Part shown: positions 12,088 through 25,200 of the stretch, piece by piece
Layout: each line of letters opens with the position of its first letter
How positions within the stretch are numbered: position 1 is the first letter of the stretch
Assembly: GCA_006538405.1 (NCBI GenBank)
Contig: BJKQ01000007.1
Span: forward strand, 2,542,001-2,606,000
Direction: 5' to 3'
DNA from: Hansfordia pulvinata
Lineage: Eukaryota > Ascomycota > Sordariomycetes > Xylariales
Length of the DNA stretch: 64,000 bases
The notes under the pieces: generated by a model
Database searches by the model: none
What the model was told of the DNA's origin: nothing
The model's input: the letters and a program-made list of their open reading frames with translations, nothing else
Position numbers and translations under genes: made by a program

Positions 12088-14377
12088 CTAGTTGTACACA
12101 TTATCAAGCAACACAGCAAAGCGCATGCCACCGGCTCCAAACACCTTGCCCAAAGTAGATGATATGCGCCCATGAAGAAAGCATCCAGATGCTGTTGAAG
12201 ACGGGGCCCGTCCTGGCGCAACTACAGTGTCGCGGCCAAAAAAGCCCCTCTTACTCCTCTTCCTTGACTTTGGCACCCTTTCCCCCTTCCCCTCCTTGGC
12301 ATCCTTGTCCTTGTCCTTGCTCTTCACCTCCCTCTTCTTCGGCCTCAGCCACTCCTCCATCCCCAGCGGCCAGTACACCCGACTCTCTGGGCCGCCCATG
12401 CCAATCTCGCTCTCGGGAATCTCCTCCGCCGAATTATTAGCCTGGCCATCCTCCGCACTACCGTTGGCGTTCTCCTCGCTGTTCTCATCGACGTCGGCGT
12501 TCTTCTTCTTGCGGGCCGTCTTCGCCTTGGCGACCCGGGGCGCCGGCTTGTTGTCGTCTCCGCGCTCGTAGGGAACAATGTCGTTGAAGCTGTCCCAGCC
12601 GGGCAATTTAAAGTTCCGCATCAGGTTGAACACGGCCTGCTCCTTATCCTTGGCCTCAATCATCAGATCCATGTCGTCGGGGCACGGGGGAGCGTCATGA
12701 CCCGCGGGCTGTGCTTGCGACGCTGCCGTCCCGTGACCGCCTCCGAGCACGGCTCACTGTAGTGCATCTTTTGCGTGATGTTCTTCCTCGTCCACGTCGC
12801 CTTGATGCGCGGGTACCAATCCATGATATCCTTGGTGCCCTCGCGGACTTTGCTGGCATCGAACATGATGTTGTGGTGGTGATAGTCGAGAACCATCGGG
12901 ATGTTGAGCTCCTCGCATATCGGCAGCAGGTCATGGACGGTCCACGAGACATCGTCGTTCTCCAGGACCAGCCTGGCCTTAACAGCCGGACTCAGCTTCG
13001 CGTAGTTCTCCCTGAACCGGTTAAGCGTGGCTTCTTTGTCGCCAAAGACGCCGCCCATGTGGAGGATCATAACGGCGTCTCTGTTTTGCTGTTCCGGCAG
13101 GCGCAAGAGACTGAGCATCTCCTCGTGGTACTCGAGATCGCGGAATGCGTTGCGCACCACTTCGGCACGCGGGGACCCGAGTTGAGTAAACTGCCCAAGT
13201 GTCAGCGCCTGAAGACCAACCGAGCGCAGGAGAGCCACGACATACCTGTCCCGGGTGGGTAGTGAGCCGGTGGCCCAGCTCGCCCGCCACCTTACCTGCC
13301 TCCGCGAGGACCTCGGAGGCGAAAGGTGCTAGCTTGTAGCCATATTCTTCATGGCTCGCGAACGGGAACATCTCCGAACTCAGCCGCAAGAACTTGATCC
13401 CATACTTGTCGTTCCACCTGAGCATCTTGACAATGTCATGAGCATTGGCCAGCCCCAGGGACTCGACGTATCTTTTACCCCTGCCAACATCGGCAGGCTT
13501 GGTCTTGTCGGGCCTGTTCTTGGTGGCATGCTCGGGCTGCGACGGGTCCTGGAGCGGGTGCCTGTGTTCGAGAATGGACGCGATCCTACATGTCCTAGAG
13601 CTAAACACAGCAGGGGTTGTTTGTCTGAGATATGTGTTTAGGCATGCCTGGAAATGGGGTCAGCTTGGTGAACGTCCGATGCGACCCGTAATTACAGTGA
13701 CCAGGAATACCCACGTAGCCTAACCTGCCTTTCCAAGGTAAAGGGAGATAATCGCTGTTGACTGGCGGAGGTCTTGTTGATTCCTTCTTGACATCGCCGG
13801 GGGACTCGTCGTCGGGGGCGTCCTTGTTCGTGTCATCGTTGTCGGGTGCGTATTCTTCGTCAAGCTCATCAGGTTTCGCCGCTGCCTTTTTTTCCGGCTT
13901 GATGTCAGCCTTGGGGGCGGGGGCCGGGTCTGCCTTCTTCTTCTTGCCCAGCTTGAGATCGGACCCTGGCCGAGGAGGCAGAACATCGGTCTTGCGAACG
14001 GCCCTGGGCAAGAAGGCGTCTTCCTCCGAATTGGAGTCCTGGCTGCCTATTACTGAGCTTTGGCCGACGGCGAGCTTCTGGCGCTTGACGGCATTGCGGA
14101 GGTTGTCCTCCATCTCCCGGAGGCCCTCCATGGCGACGTCTACGCCCTCGGCATGATACTCGCTGTCGTCTTTGGCCCTTTGGCTCTTGGTAGCGGAGCG
14201 AGATTGGTGGGCATCTTGAGCTCTGTTGGCGTCGGGCTTCACTCCCTGGCCGGGCTTTGATATCTTGCGACTGGATCTCCGGGGGCCAATGCTGGGGTTG
14301 GCGGGGGATGAAAAGTCCTCGGACGGGGGGGCCGCGTGCATGAGGGCCATGCTGGACTTCTTCCTCTTGGCCACCAT
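12088..14377 (-). CDS. uve1: UV-damage endonuclease UVE1 (UVDE), frame broken by one base
   Basis: Three exons: 14377-13715, 13647-13246 and 13190-12088, with introns of 67 and 55 nt. Joining restores RLGYACLNTYLR, the first conserved block, and LTTHPGQFTQLGSPR, the second. The TIM-barrel metal ligands are visible in LHMGGVFGDKEA, LVLENDD, VLDYHHHN and QKMHYSEP. UVDE nicks DNA 5' to UV photoproducts and starts an alternative excision repair. The N-terminal 220 residues are a lysine-rich, low-complexity region typical of the fungal enzyme. Near 12687-12691 the frame shifts inside PRVMTLP/PCPDDMDLMIEAKDKEQ: a C run on the minus strand has five bases where six are needed. With one base added the product is 722 aa. 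An upstream in-frame ATG at 14524 would add a basic N-terminus. The gene corresponds to mus-18 of Neurospora. Confidence 0.93.
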
Positions 14378-17215
14378 CGCGAAGTTGAGCAGCGGGGGGG
14401 TGCGGGCGGAGAGGCAGGGTATATACGGACGGAGGGCGGCAGGGGACGGAGCAAATGGAGCGAGGTGGTTGCGATAGGACACGACTCTAGAGGGACGAAT
14501 CATGCATCGGAGGCGGGTAGGCATCCGATCTTGATAGGTGGAGCGGACAGGGGCGTTGGCCAGCGGAAGCGTATAAGTGGACGTTAGGCCACAAGCAGGT
14601 CGAGCAGAGTCCAGACCGCAGGAAGGAGGGCGGCAGACAGAGGTATAGCACACGAGCCTTGTGCTAAGGGCAGGACTGACGTGGGTGGACTCTGGTGTGG
14701 GGGGGGGGGGGGGGGGGGGGTTCGATGGGCTGCTTGACAGAGCCGTGTGATGTTATGAACAGCTGTCAGCGGGGACAGGGTCAGAAGGCCTTCTTGGGTT
14801 CCAACGACCAGGATGGCTTCAGATCAGGGAGCAGCCGTGTTCCAGGGCCAATGGCAGAGAGGGGGCAGAGGGACAGGCGAGGAGAGGGCTGGTCGTCCGG
14901 GACGAGGCAGGCAGGAAGACGGCGGTGGGCGAGTCGCTGGCGGAGGATTGGGTTTGTGCAGGTGTCGTGAGTGACGGCTGTTTGTAAGTCAGCCAGGGCA
15001 GACGGTGAGACGAGACGAGTCGAGCAGAGGGACGGAGGCGTTACAAAGACAGGAGGCGGGCCGGTGGCAGAGGCACAGAGACAGGGGGGGGGGATGGTGC
15101 GAGTGGACGGGCAGGATCATCAATGACGGAGGTCAGCGTCATGGAATGCAGCCATGTCCACAGAAGAGAAGGAGATTTTGCTCCGCGGGCGGTTGAGATG
15201 CGGACCGCCGTGGCACACGCGCGAATGCAACGGCAGCTGTGCTCCGCCTCCGCCGCCTCCGTCGCCGCCGCCGCCGCCGTGGTGGTGGTGGATGTGGATG
15301 TGGATATGGTGGAAACGTACATCGAGGGGTTGGTCTGTCAGGTACAGGTATGTGAAGCCACAGCGGACGGGCCTGGCATCCAGTCTGTCTGTCTGCCGGG
15401 AAATCGAGCAGAGCAGCAGAAGCGCGTACCTACAGAGTGATGGACTGGACAGCGCGAGTGCAGGAGGGCGTGTACGAGAATTGCACTCGTAACTGGAAGC
15501 ACTGCGAGGCGGCAATTGGGTGGCTAGGTACTCGTAGACCAAGGGACAGCAGGGACGGGCAGACCGCAACGAGCCATGTGCGATGCGTCGTCGTGTCGGG
15601 GCGGGTGGCAGTCGAGACGATTTCGAGGCGTCATGTGGATGGCGGCTTAAGTCAGTACCTTACCTGCCTTACCTTAGGTACTCGTACGCGTACTAGGTAG
15701 GAGGTAGTCAAAGGCGATAGGGCCGACGGAACAGATGACGACAGGGAGGGTCTACGACCTGGAGTTCTAGAGGTGCTCTACCCGTACGAGTACGGCTGGG
15801 CTTCAGTGAGAGCGCCTTCCACGCAGACTCGACGTCCTCGTTGTGAGTGGTCGGCCGGCCGGTACGTACCCTGAGGAGGGTCGATGGAATGAAATCATCA
15901 TTGGAAGGGTCATCGCATCGCTGCCGTCGCCGCAGCCCGATCGCGATGTCTTGTGCGAGCCAGTACTCGTACCTCTGATCTGCCCGCCTCCACGGCCTGC
16001 TGCCCAAGTCGGCAACAGGAGCTTGGCAATAATAAGTCCCGGTACCAGGGGTGCAGGGCTCGAACACTTGGCGCACCAGGTCCCTGCACCGGCGATCTCA
16101 GATGTACTCGTAGGTGTCGATTCACCCTCCCGTCACTCGCTGCGTTCCATTGGGCGGTACTCACACGGCTGGCCCTTCCATGGATGTGCTTTGATACATG
16201 TGTGCTGAATGAGCACCCTACGTGCACAGCTAGAAAGCCACCATTCGCAATCGCAGACGCTGGGTTAGGAGGCAATCATGGGAAATAGGCTATCAGGATG
16301 TACTGGCCGTTGTGCACAACCTGCTGCCGCCAGGTACCGGAAATGCCGGGCGTCCTCCACGCGCAGAGAGGCGGGCGCAGCCGCAACAGAGCCCCACTGG
16401 TCTTGGGTACAAACTGTACTTCCAGGCTCCTTGGTGCTTCTTTGGATGTGAGATACTCGTGCTCGTACATGACATCGAAGGTGGTCGCAAAGTTGCCCAG
16501 CTGGATCGAAGAAAAAAAAACGTCATCTCCTGACTCGACCCTGGGTACGTGGGTACCTAGCCTCCTGATGGGAGGCTTCTGTTAGTCCGCGGGCCCTCCA
16601 GATGCCCCTAACCAGCAAAGTCCATGACGACGTCAAAGGTTGCTTTGCACTCCCGTGACACCTCAGTTCGCCCGTGCCCCCCCAGGCAGAAAGTGATCTG
16701 CATCGGATTCTGTCTTCGATGCGCGATGCGCAAAGCCGGGCCCGGGACTTCTCATGGCATTCTTGAATCGAGGCATCTCCCAGACCCTGTTCAGCCTTCT
16801 GGTTAGGTGCTCAAGTAGCCATGATACGAGTAGACGCGCTGACGGACTCGATGGTCCGGCCCGAACCACCATCCTGAATCACTGATTACCGTCTTTGGGG
16901 AATTGTCGAGCCCCGCCGATCAAGCTTCCCTTGCCAAGCGCCCTGTTTGTTGCACCCTGAACCAGACATGCCTATATTTGACAGCCACTTACCACACTGG
17001 TGGCCGAGACGCGCCGCCAGGCTGGGTACGTGTAGTCAGTGCTGCTGCGAGGGTGAAAATAAAAAGGGCGAATCACTCACGCCTCTCGTCGCCTGCCACT
17101 CCCACACATGGTCATCAGTTACAAGGATGTAGTTTCGGTACCCCCGCTGGTATGACTGGCGCTGAAAAAACACGTTTATTGCCCGCCCGGGTCTCAGCCG
17201 CCGGGCGACCCTGTT
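14378..17215. other. 2.8-kb non-coding stretch rich in GTACTCGTAC-type palindromes
   Basis: Between UVE1 and RKM4. Holds a poly-G tract and at least five TACTCGTA/TACGAGTA motifs (15529, 15678, 15784, 15963, 16105). A GCC/GTG trinucleotide-rich patch lies near 15240-15310. No open frame with domain or codon evidence was found. Confidence 0.55.
14699..14720. repeat. Poly-G tract, 22 bases
   Basis: Uninterrupted G run upstream of UVE1. Confidence 0.95.
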
Positions 17216-18947
17216 CTACTGCCTCCTCTGTTTCTTGGACGCCGGCTCACCCTCGGCCGTCCCAGAGCTCAACTCGGCCAGCTGTTTCCGGGCCACGTCG
17301 GCCGCTTCTCGGAGCAGCGCCTTCTCGCCTCGTCGCACCACGGCCGCCATTCTGCGCCGCGCGGGTAGCGGCCCGCTGGCCTGGTTTGCCAGGAGCTGAC
17401 CGTCTTCCTCCTCGCTCGTGGCGTACCCTGCCAACCGCAGCTCAAAGACGCGCTGCATCACCGATAGCAGCACCTCGCTGCGCCGCTGCTTGTTGGGGAT
17501 CGCGTCTGGCTGCACTCGCCGCACCGCCTTGAGCACGCTGACTATTTGCTCCTCCATGTCCGTCGGCAGGCGCTTGAGTCGCGCGTCGCCCTCTCCGCCC
17601 AGCTGGCCCGTCGACTGCGGCTCCTCCAGGTCCCGATCGAGGATCAGCGAGTCCTCAATCTCTTCAGGGTCAAGCTCGTTCACCTATCGCATGTAAGCCA
17701 GCTGTCAAAAGTGAATGACAGAACAGATAGACAGAGCGACCGCAATGGCTCAGGCTTCAACTCACCGCCTTGCCCCACGAGGCTTCGTCAAGCTTCAAGG
17801 TGTCCTTGAGCACCGAGAGCACCAGGTCCCATGGGATCTCAACCACGTCATATCGCGCATGCTTCTCGGTGACGTAGCCGTAGCGTCGCAGCAGCTCGCC
17901 GTTGCCAAGCGGCCCATAGTAATTGAGGATCTCCTCCCCGGCGCGAATCGGACGTAGGGCCGTCACGGTAAGGCTGTCATCGCCGTGGTTCACGTGCGCC
18001 TGTCGCATTTCTCGTCAGCATGGCCTCCTTGTTCTGCCCCTTTTTGTGTGATGTGACTGCATATCTTACGTTGAATTCGGCATCTGCGTTGAGAATATCC
18101 GCCATGGGTACCATGCCCATCATGATCTTGCCCTCCCTGTCCTCAACCCAGTCGTCCTCGTTCTCCGGGTCGGGCTCGTCATCGTCGTCGTTCTCCAGGT
18201 CGAAGGCGTAAGCCATGATCGTGCTGCCCATGCGATGCGCCAGCAGCATGAGCTGATCCTCGCCAAGGCGCGGGGTGCCCTCGGGGTAGAAGACATCGGC
18301 GTACTGGTCCACGACCGGAAGGACCTTGGCGCGGAACATGTTGTCGGCCTCGTCCTTGCCGACCTTGTGGTTGATGGCGCTGGCCTGCAGCTCGTCAAGG
18401 TCGGAGGCGGGCCAGAACATGAGGGTGTCGAAGTTTTCGGGCAGGACGTCGAGGTAGGGCTTCCAGGCGGAACTGTCGCCCTGGAGGTGCTCGTAAATCA
18501 TGATGAGGATGAGAGACACCCACGAGTCGGGAGGCCCGTGGTTGTCGTCGCCATCCTCATCCGCCTCGTTGTCGGCATCCTCCAGCCCGGTGGTGGAGTC
18601 CTCAAAGACCGCAGGGATGCGGCGCGGCAAGTCGGAGGTCAGGAGGTTGATGATGGCGGCGCGGGGGATCGTGAAGAGAGTGGTTTCCTCGGGAATGTCG
18701 GCGGTGGCGACTGTTCGCACGCGACAATGGGGTCAGCGACGGGGAGATCAGGGAGGGGGCGGCAGCGGCAGCGGCAGCGGCAAAATCTGCCTGGGGCGAG
18801 GGGCGCATGCTCACCAATGCCTCGGCCAGCGCCGCGGTCGCGCAGGTCGCGGATCTGGATCTGAGGGTGGAAGGTGGCGCCAGGGCGCGACTTGAACCAG
18901 GCGAGAAAGGCCTCGGACTGGGCATCGAAGACGGCCCGGTCAGCCAT
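17216..18947 (-). CDS. rkm4: SET-domain ribosomal lysine N-methyltransferase (RKM4-like)
   Basis: Four exons: 18947-18815, 18710-18070, 17999-17766 and 17683-17216, with introns of 104, 70 and 82 nt. They join to 491 aa with no frame problem. The N-terminus (FLAWFKSRPG) is that of SET proteins of the Rubisco-LSMT/RKM class. The split SET core is visible as GMVPMADILNADAEFNAHVN across the third splice junction (residues about 243-262) and GEEILNYYGPLGNGELLRRYG (about 279-299), the latter with the catalytic-site Asn-Tyr-Tyr. Residues 337-491 form the helical substrate-binding C-terminal domain and end in a lysine/arginine-rich tail (KKQRRQ), possibly nuclear-targeting. In yeast Rkm4 methylates ribosomal protein eL42; the same substrate is likely here but not proven. 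An acidic insert (Glu/Asp-rich, about residues 84-97) is unremarkable. Confidence 0.85.
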
Positions 18948-20011
18948 GGTGAAGTGCTTGTAGCCCGAGGAGCAAGATGCGAGATAGGAAGCCAGGAGGC
19001 GGCCGGGCCAGAATCTGAGCGCCCGCGATGATAGAGGACATATCCGTACTCGTAGGGGCCCACTCTTGAAAAGTGCCGGTGGGGTCCAACCATCTGCCAC
19101 TGCCACACCCCTCCTCTAAGAATACGTGCCGGACTTGCAACATCTCGACGCGAGTCCAGAGGCGGAGTGTAGGCCAGCAGGTGGCGATGGGATTGATGCT
19201 CATGCTTATCTGTACATAAGCTTAAGTATCTGGGGTCCGAGATGTCTGGTAGACTGCATGTCCCAGCGCACCTTTCAATGAGTGCGCATCCATTGCCCCT
19301 CGCTCCTGCCTGGCTCCTTCGTCCAAACGGCAAGAGCGAAAGCATGGGCGATCCGGGCAGGAGCGACTCTGGTCAGGCTGAAGCTGACCTCGACATCGTC
19401 TGCCTTTTTTGCCCATTACAGGTAGGTACCTTAGGTAAGTACCTTTATTGTACATCACTCAAGACGGGGAACGCATCTTCGTTTTCGTGGACTTGTCACC
19501 CCGCGCCACACTCTGTCCCCCGAATACACCTTTCGTCCCGTGCTACCCTCAAAGCCGTCAGACTCACATTGCCGGCGATTGTGCCGTGGCTGTACGAGAC
19601 CTCCGATGACTACTGAGCGATACCTACCCACGCCGTGTACACCGATGGGCCCGCACGCCTACCCCTCTTATCGGCACCTCCATGCGACACGACGATACTA
19701 CAAGGCCATGCACCGGGAGATGCATTGCGGGAAAAAGAAAAACGAGAATGGCGGATAGACTCTGTGTGGTATTCGTCAGATGTGATATACACAACGTTGA
19801 TTATATGGTGAAAAGAGGCTATGCGGGGGATTCCCTAGCGAACTCCCGACGCAACGAAGGAACAATCAGCCTCAAAAACCATTACAAGCCGCTTCAATCT
19901 AATTCATCTCAGAGACGCGACAGGGTTGTCAGGCCTGAGACATGCCCTACTTCCCGTACACAGCCCGCCTATTCCCCTGACCTTGCTACCGCAACTTGGC
20001 TGGGACACCAC
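18948..20011. other. Intergenic
   Basis: Upstream of RKM4. It contains TACTCGTA at 19047-19054 and a GGTAGGTACCTTAGGTA-type motif near 19421-19440. No gene was found. Confidence 0.55.
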
Positions 20012-20926
20012 CTAGACCCGGCTGGCCCAGCGGAGAGTGTCAAAGTCCTTCTCCGTCTGGACCGTCACGCGCGCGGAGCGGATCTCGGGGGCCGCCAGGA
20101 GGCGCTCGTAGACGCGCGCGTAGTCCGAGGCCGGGGTCACGCCGTGCGCCGCCGCGTCCGCGTCGTGCTCGACGCGCAGGTACAGGAACACCTCGTTGAA
20201 CCGCACGGCCTCGGGCGCCTGGTTGTCGACGGACGCCGCCTGGCACATCGAGAAGAGCGCCCCCTGGTTCATGGCGGGCACGGCGTAGTGGCCCCACTCG
20301 CCCTGCGCCCCCGTGCACACCGTGAAGGTCGCCTTGCTCGCGGCCGTCTCGCGCAGGTAGGCGATCGTGTCACGGTAGGCATCTGCGTATAGGTAAGCGC
20401 CTGGACGGGAGATGCCCCCAATTAGGAGAGGAGCTGGCCTGTATTCGACTTACAGAAGTTGGCCTCAAAGCCTCGGGTCATGTTATCACGAAGCATCTCA
20501 AAGGTGATGTCCTCGAGCTTGGTGGGCACGTAATCACCGCCAGCTAGACACGGAGCAATTGCGGATCAGTCTTCCAGTCCCTGTCACCTCAGCTCTCCGA
20601 AGTCAAACATAAGAGGGAGCAAACTTACAGCAAGTGTAGACGTGCTGGAAAGCCGGCAGCTCGCCGGCGCGCACGCGGTCGACGACCCCTCGCACGCCCG
20701 TGGGCGAGGTGATGTCGGCTTCGGCGAAGATGATGCGCTCTGCCGCCGTCGACGCCGAGATGCCACCGCCGATGTTGCGGAGCAGCTTGTCGGCCGACGC
20801 CTGGCTGCGCACCACGGCCAGCACCTGGCGCCCTGAGCGCAGCGCCGCCGTCACTGCCGACACGCCAATGTTGCCGGTGGACCCGACGACGAGGACAGTC
20901 TCGTTGCTGGTGGCAGAGACAGACAT
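20012..20926 (-). CDS. Atypical short-chain dehydrogenase/reductase (NAD(P)-binding)
   Basis: Three exons: 20926-20629, 20543-20454 and 20382-20012 (introns 85 and 71 nt, both with GTAAGT donors), giving 252 aa in frame. The N-terminus carries a Rossmann dinucleotide fold: VLVVGSTGNIGVSAV at about residues 11-25 is the G-x-x-G-x-x-G loop. The product ends with the SDR-like segment GEWGHYAVPAMNQGALFSMC. The classical Tyr-x-x-x-Lys pair is not obvious, so this belongs with the atypical SDRs common in fungal genomes, and the substrate cannot be inferred. The middle exon (YVPTKLEDITFEMLRDNMTR) fits the family pattern between beta-4 and alpha-5 and supports the two introns. Catalytic competence is uncertain. 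Confidence 0.78.
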
Positions 20927-22261
20927 GATTTGCGCAGTTTGGGAGACTTGTTGGAAGTGTTATTCGGTTGGGTGATGGTGCCAGAAGACAGTGAGACGCG
21001 GAGAGTGTTGTTGCGTTCGCTTGTGTTTATCGAGCGGTGATCCGTGAGAAGCCGAAGCACAGTGAAGTGGATGTTGAGCGTGATGTGTGATGCTTCTGAA
21101 AAAACCGACGTGCGATTCCCCTCCGATATATATACTGCCACATGCACTCGGTTCTTTCTACACTCCCACGCGGCGACCTCGGCGATACGGCAGGCATAAA
21201 ACACAAGGGACTGGACCATGGGCTGACTATAGTCCCGACCCTGCCACGTGCTTCGAAACAAAGAGGCCCACCCTGCCGGTTTCCGGTTGGACTCGTACGA
21301 GTGAGGTTTCGGGCAGGGGCCATAGTAGCAGAACCTCACATGGGAAACCGCCTTGCCTTGCGTCGGGTATACCAGACGTTCTACCACTGCGTGGCAAGCT
21401 ATGGGGACCAGCGACGCCCCCACATGACAAATCGATGTCGCGACTAGACAGGCACCTCGTAAGCGCGAGATGGCGAGCCAAAGGGGTCTGCTGTATAATC
21501 AGGCGTCTTGGCGTGTTGCAATGCTTCTCCCCAGCCCTGGTCCGTAGCCGACGGGCCGTTGGGGCTCTGAGTTTAAGCGCCGTGCGGTATACAAGTCACA
21601 AGAAGGCGTTTCCGTGTTAGGATGCTGCTCTCGGTGTTAGTGCTACCCAATTCGGGCGTCGACGAGCGAGCCGTCCCTCTGTCGTCGTCGGATCAATACG
21701 ACTAAGCCGCCGCCCCCCAGAAACGGATGAATGCACTTGGACAGAGTTCCGAAGCCCGAAAATGACCTTGCAGAGTCCGTGGCCAGACTCAATTTGAGGC
21801 GGCTCGCGTAGCCCTTCAAGGCGTTGTAGTAAGCTTCGAGCTGTGGCATCGAAAAGTCCCCTGCCAGCGCGCTGGCTGTCTCACATCGATCATTCGCAGT
21901 CTTGTCCTGGATGCGGGCGAAGTCGAGCTGCACTACCTGAGACGCGCACCATGCGGTTTGAAATTTTACTTCTTATTCTCGCTTCATGCATTTCTATGTC
22001 GTTGTCGTGGCGTCGTGTCGGGCAAACAGGGCAATGCGCGAAGTCCTCGATGTACCCCTTCTATCTGATCGTTTTCGCCTTCCAGCTCTATCATTAAGCT
22101 TCATCAACGTCTTTCTCTTCACAGCAGCTCGGCGAAGCACTCTGGGGGCGAAATGTCCGGATGCACTTGGCATCGTATCGGTTCGCCGGGGTCTATCCAG
22201 ATTGCGGCTCCGTTGGCTCAATCAATACTCCGTCGCTTTCGTCTCTTGCAGCCAGGTGTTC
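20927..22261. other. Intergenic with a possible gene fragment
   Basis: Mostly unremarkable. A CTCGTACGAG palindrome lies at 21292-21301. The minus-strand stretch 21945-21735 has coding-like codon use and is listed separately. Confidence 0.5.
21735..21945 (-). pseudogene. Possible relic coding fragment
   Basis: The minus-strand frame from about 21945 reads QLDFARIQDKTANDRCETAS and then FSMPQLEAYYNALKGYASRL, with balanced composition and mostly G/C third positions, unlike the flanking DNA. It is preceded by a plausible acceptor (GTCTCAG) but I find no convincing upstream exon or start, and the frame degenerates after about 70 codons. I do not recognise a family. It could be an internal exon of an unrecognised gene or a leftover of one. 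Confidence 0.25.
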
Positions 22262-25200
22262 CTAGTCCCTGTGCCGACTTGGGCTGCGACGAGTTCTCCT
22301 TGCTTCTCTATCGCGGATGAGGCTCTTGCTGGTCGTTGCGTCATACCCGATGATATTCATCAAGTAGTTCATCCTATAGACACGGCGAGTCAGTACAATG
22401 TTCTTTGGCAAAGGAAATGGCCAGACAGAAGCTCTACTCACTTTTCTTCATAGGCCTCAGTACCCTTGAAGGCCTCGAAGCGTTGCTTGCAATCCTCCCA
22501 CGCACGTCTGCGATCATCCGGAGATATAGATTTCACCGTAAACTTGAAGCGACCAGTCACAGGACGGTGATCCGACACACGCACCTCGTGGCGCTTGTAG
22601 TCGATTTGCTTGATGCGCCCAGCACCGCGGTAGAGAAGACGGTCACACCACGCAGGCGACCGCTTTTTCTCGCTTGTGTCGTAGTTGTCGGTGCCAACGT
22701 CATATTTGTACGTAGGCGCAAACTGGATGGGCATTTCTTCGAAAGCACGAAGAGCAAACGCATGGATTCGCCGACGCGCGACCAGCAACTGATCCCTGTC
22801 CAGGAGCCTGGAGAGATTGTTGTCCCTGACAGCTTTGACAACAGCATCGCGAGACATGGTGTCGATCCGGTAGTTGAGGTCGCCATTCAGAAGGCACAGC
22901 TCGTGGTCCAGCACCCTCGAACCATCTCCGCCTCCAGTGAAACTGTCGATCAAAGTGTCCGGATTCATCTCGGGTCTGAAGATGTTCGCGTTCAAGATGA
23001 TGTTAGCATCCTCATGGCGCGCATGCGCCTGTCCCTGGCCTGCCGCCAAATGGCAGTTGATGAAGCAGAGGGATGTGTCGTCTACTGTGAAGCGCACGAC
23101 TATGGCGCCCTTGTTCCCGTGGAAGCCACCCATGCCGCGCTTGACCTCGCCACTTTGTAGGTTGCTGACGCGGTCTCGGATACTCGACTTGACGAAGATG
23201 CATGTGAACAAGCCGACCATGGACGCAGTGCGGAGCAGATGGTACAGATCGTTGGCAGGCATGTAGTCGTCCAGGCTCCTGATGAGGAAATCGCGCCAGT
23301 CTCGATACTGGTGGCTCATTCGTTCCTGGTCATTGGAATCCTTCTTCTTGGACGATGACTTGAACAGGCGCTTCGCGGTAGCTTTCTTGTCCTCGAGGTC
23401 GACCAACTCTTGAAACCCAAAAATGAGAATGTCCGGCGAACTGTTGGACTGCAGGAGGTTTTGAATGAAGGAGGCATCTGAGTCTGATTGCCGCAAGCTG
23501 CTCGGGGTAGAAGCACCCGCATTCCAGGTCAGCACCAGCACCTTGAGATCTTGAAAGGTACAATATTGTTGATCAACGGCCTTCATCTGTGTCTCCATGT
23601 AGTCTGTTTGCAGGAGACCATCCCAAGCGCGGATCACGCTGTCCGCGCCGAGAGTGAGTACTTGATGGCGATCGATCCAGTACAGACTCGACGGGTCCGA
23701 CACCATTTTGATGACAGGCTCCTTGTGCGCCGGCCAATCCTTCTTCACAGTCCAGGGGGTTGTCTCGGTGTCATAAACGACTATCCTCCCACTGAGGTAG
23801 CCTGCCCAGATGTACTGTCCAACACCAGCAAGCGTGTTGATCTTGAAAGAGCTGATATTCAAGACTTCCAGACAGGTGAAATCGTTTCTGGAAAATATGC
23901 TGATCTTGCCGTCTGAATGTCCGAAAAAGACTTTGTCTGGCTGCGTTCTGACTAGCGCTCCCGATACGACATCGCCTGCCCCTTCAGCAATGAGAGGCCG
24001 AATCAGGACTTGCAGTTGCGCCCTGCCATCAACGGAAGGCTGGAAAATGCGGATATCCTTGCCCGTGGCGTGCCACAGCTCTTCGCCGACGATCATCGAG
24101 AAGGTGTGTCCCCTGGCGAGTCTGAATGTCTGATGGGGGCCGTTGGCAAGGCTGGGCAGACCATCGGCCGAAGGGCCCCAGACGTGAAGGGTACCCCCTC
24201 GTCAAGGGTCCACATCTCGTTGAACTGTCGAAAGATCTTCATAACTTCATATCGTCCATGGGCGTTGACCTTGGCGCCGATGACGGTCTGCGTGGCCACG
24301 TCGGCCTCGAAGAGCTCGCCAGCGTTGGTGCCAACCCATATCCGCCCGCCTTCACCGTTGACGTCAAGAGCAGGTTTGAAGACAACAGCAGTTGCTCTGA
24401 CACCTTCGCCATGAGCAAAGCTGAGAACCAACTCCCCCGTCAGAATATTCCAAACCCGAGTCATCGCGCCACTCGTAGCAATGTACGGCCCGCAGACGTC
24501 AAACATCCTGGCATCATGCTTGGTATGGATTTCGCTGTTCTCGACCGTCGCGAGAGCAGGGGGTCGGCGATTGACATTGGATGCGTCCGGGAAGGAGTTG
24601 ACAGACTTGGTATCACCTTGAATAGGATTCAAAGGCGCATCCGCGGGGGATTGGACATGGTCGTCAGAAGCAAGCACTTTTTCGGTGGCTCATGAAGTTC
24701 GTTAGGCATGCGGTCAGATGTTCTGTCCACGGTCATGGATCTTCCGTGGGTGCGCGATGGCGGTGGGGCGAACTGCTGCGTAGGGGTCGACACGGTGCGC
24801 TTGGTGGTCTGGGAAGACGACTCGCCGTTGGTCTCAACTTTGCTCGGAGGAGGCGCACCGCCTACGCGAGGCGGGCGGGGTGGTGCAGGTGGTGGCTGGC
24901 GGTTGACGGGTTCGACAACGGTATGCGGCCGGGAAGGCAAGGCCGGCGGTTCGGCGAGGGGGCGAGTCGAAGCGGGGATTTTGGCTGTCCCATTTGTCTC
25001 CGGACCCCTCCTTCTTCCGGCAAGCGAGAGGGAGTGGTGGAGGGAGTGTGATGGGGGCTCGACGGAAGCTCTCGGGGTAGGGTATTGGTACGAGTCGGAG
25101 TCGTGACGGGTGGCAGGCCACGCAATGATCTCGCGGCAGGTCGGCTGGGTAGAGCTGGAGGGTCCTCCGTTTCAGGGCTACTAGCCGTAGTAGGAGGGCT

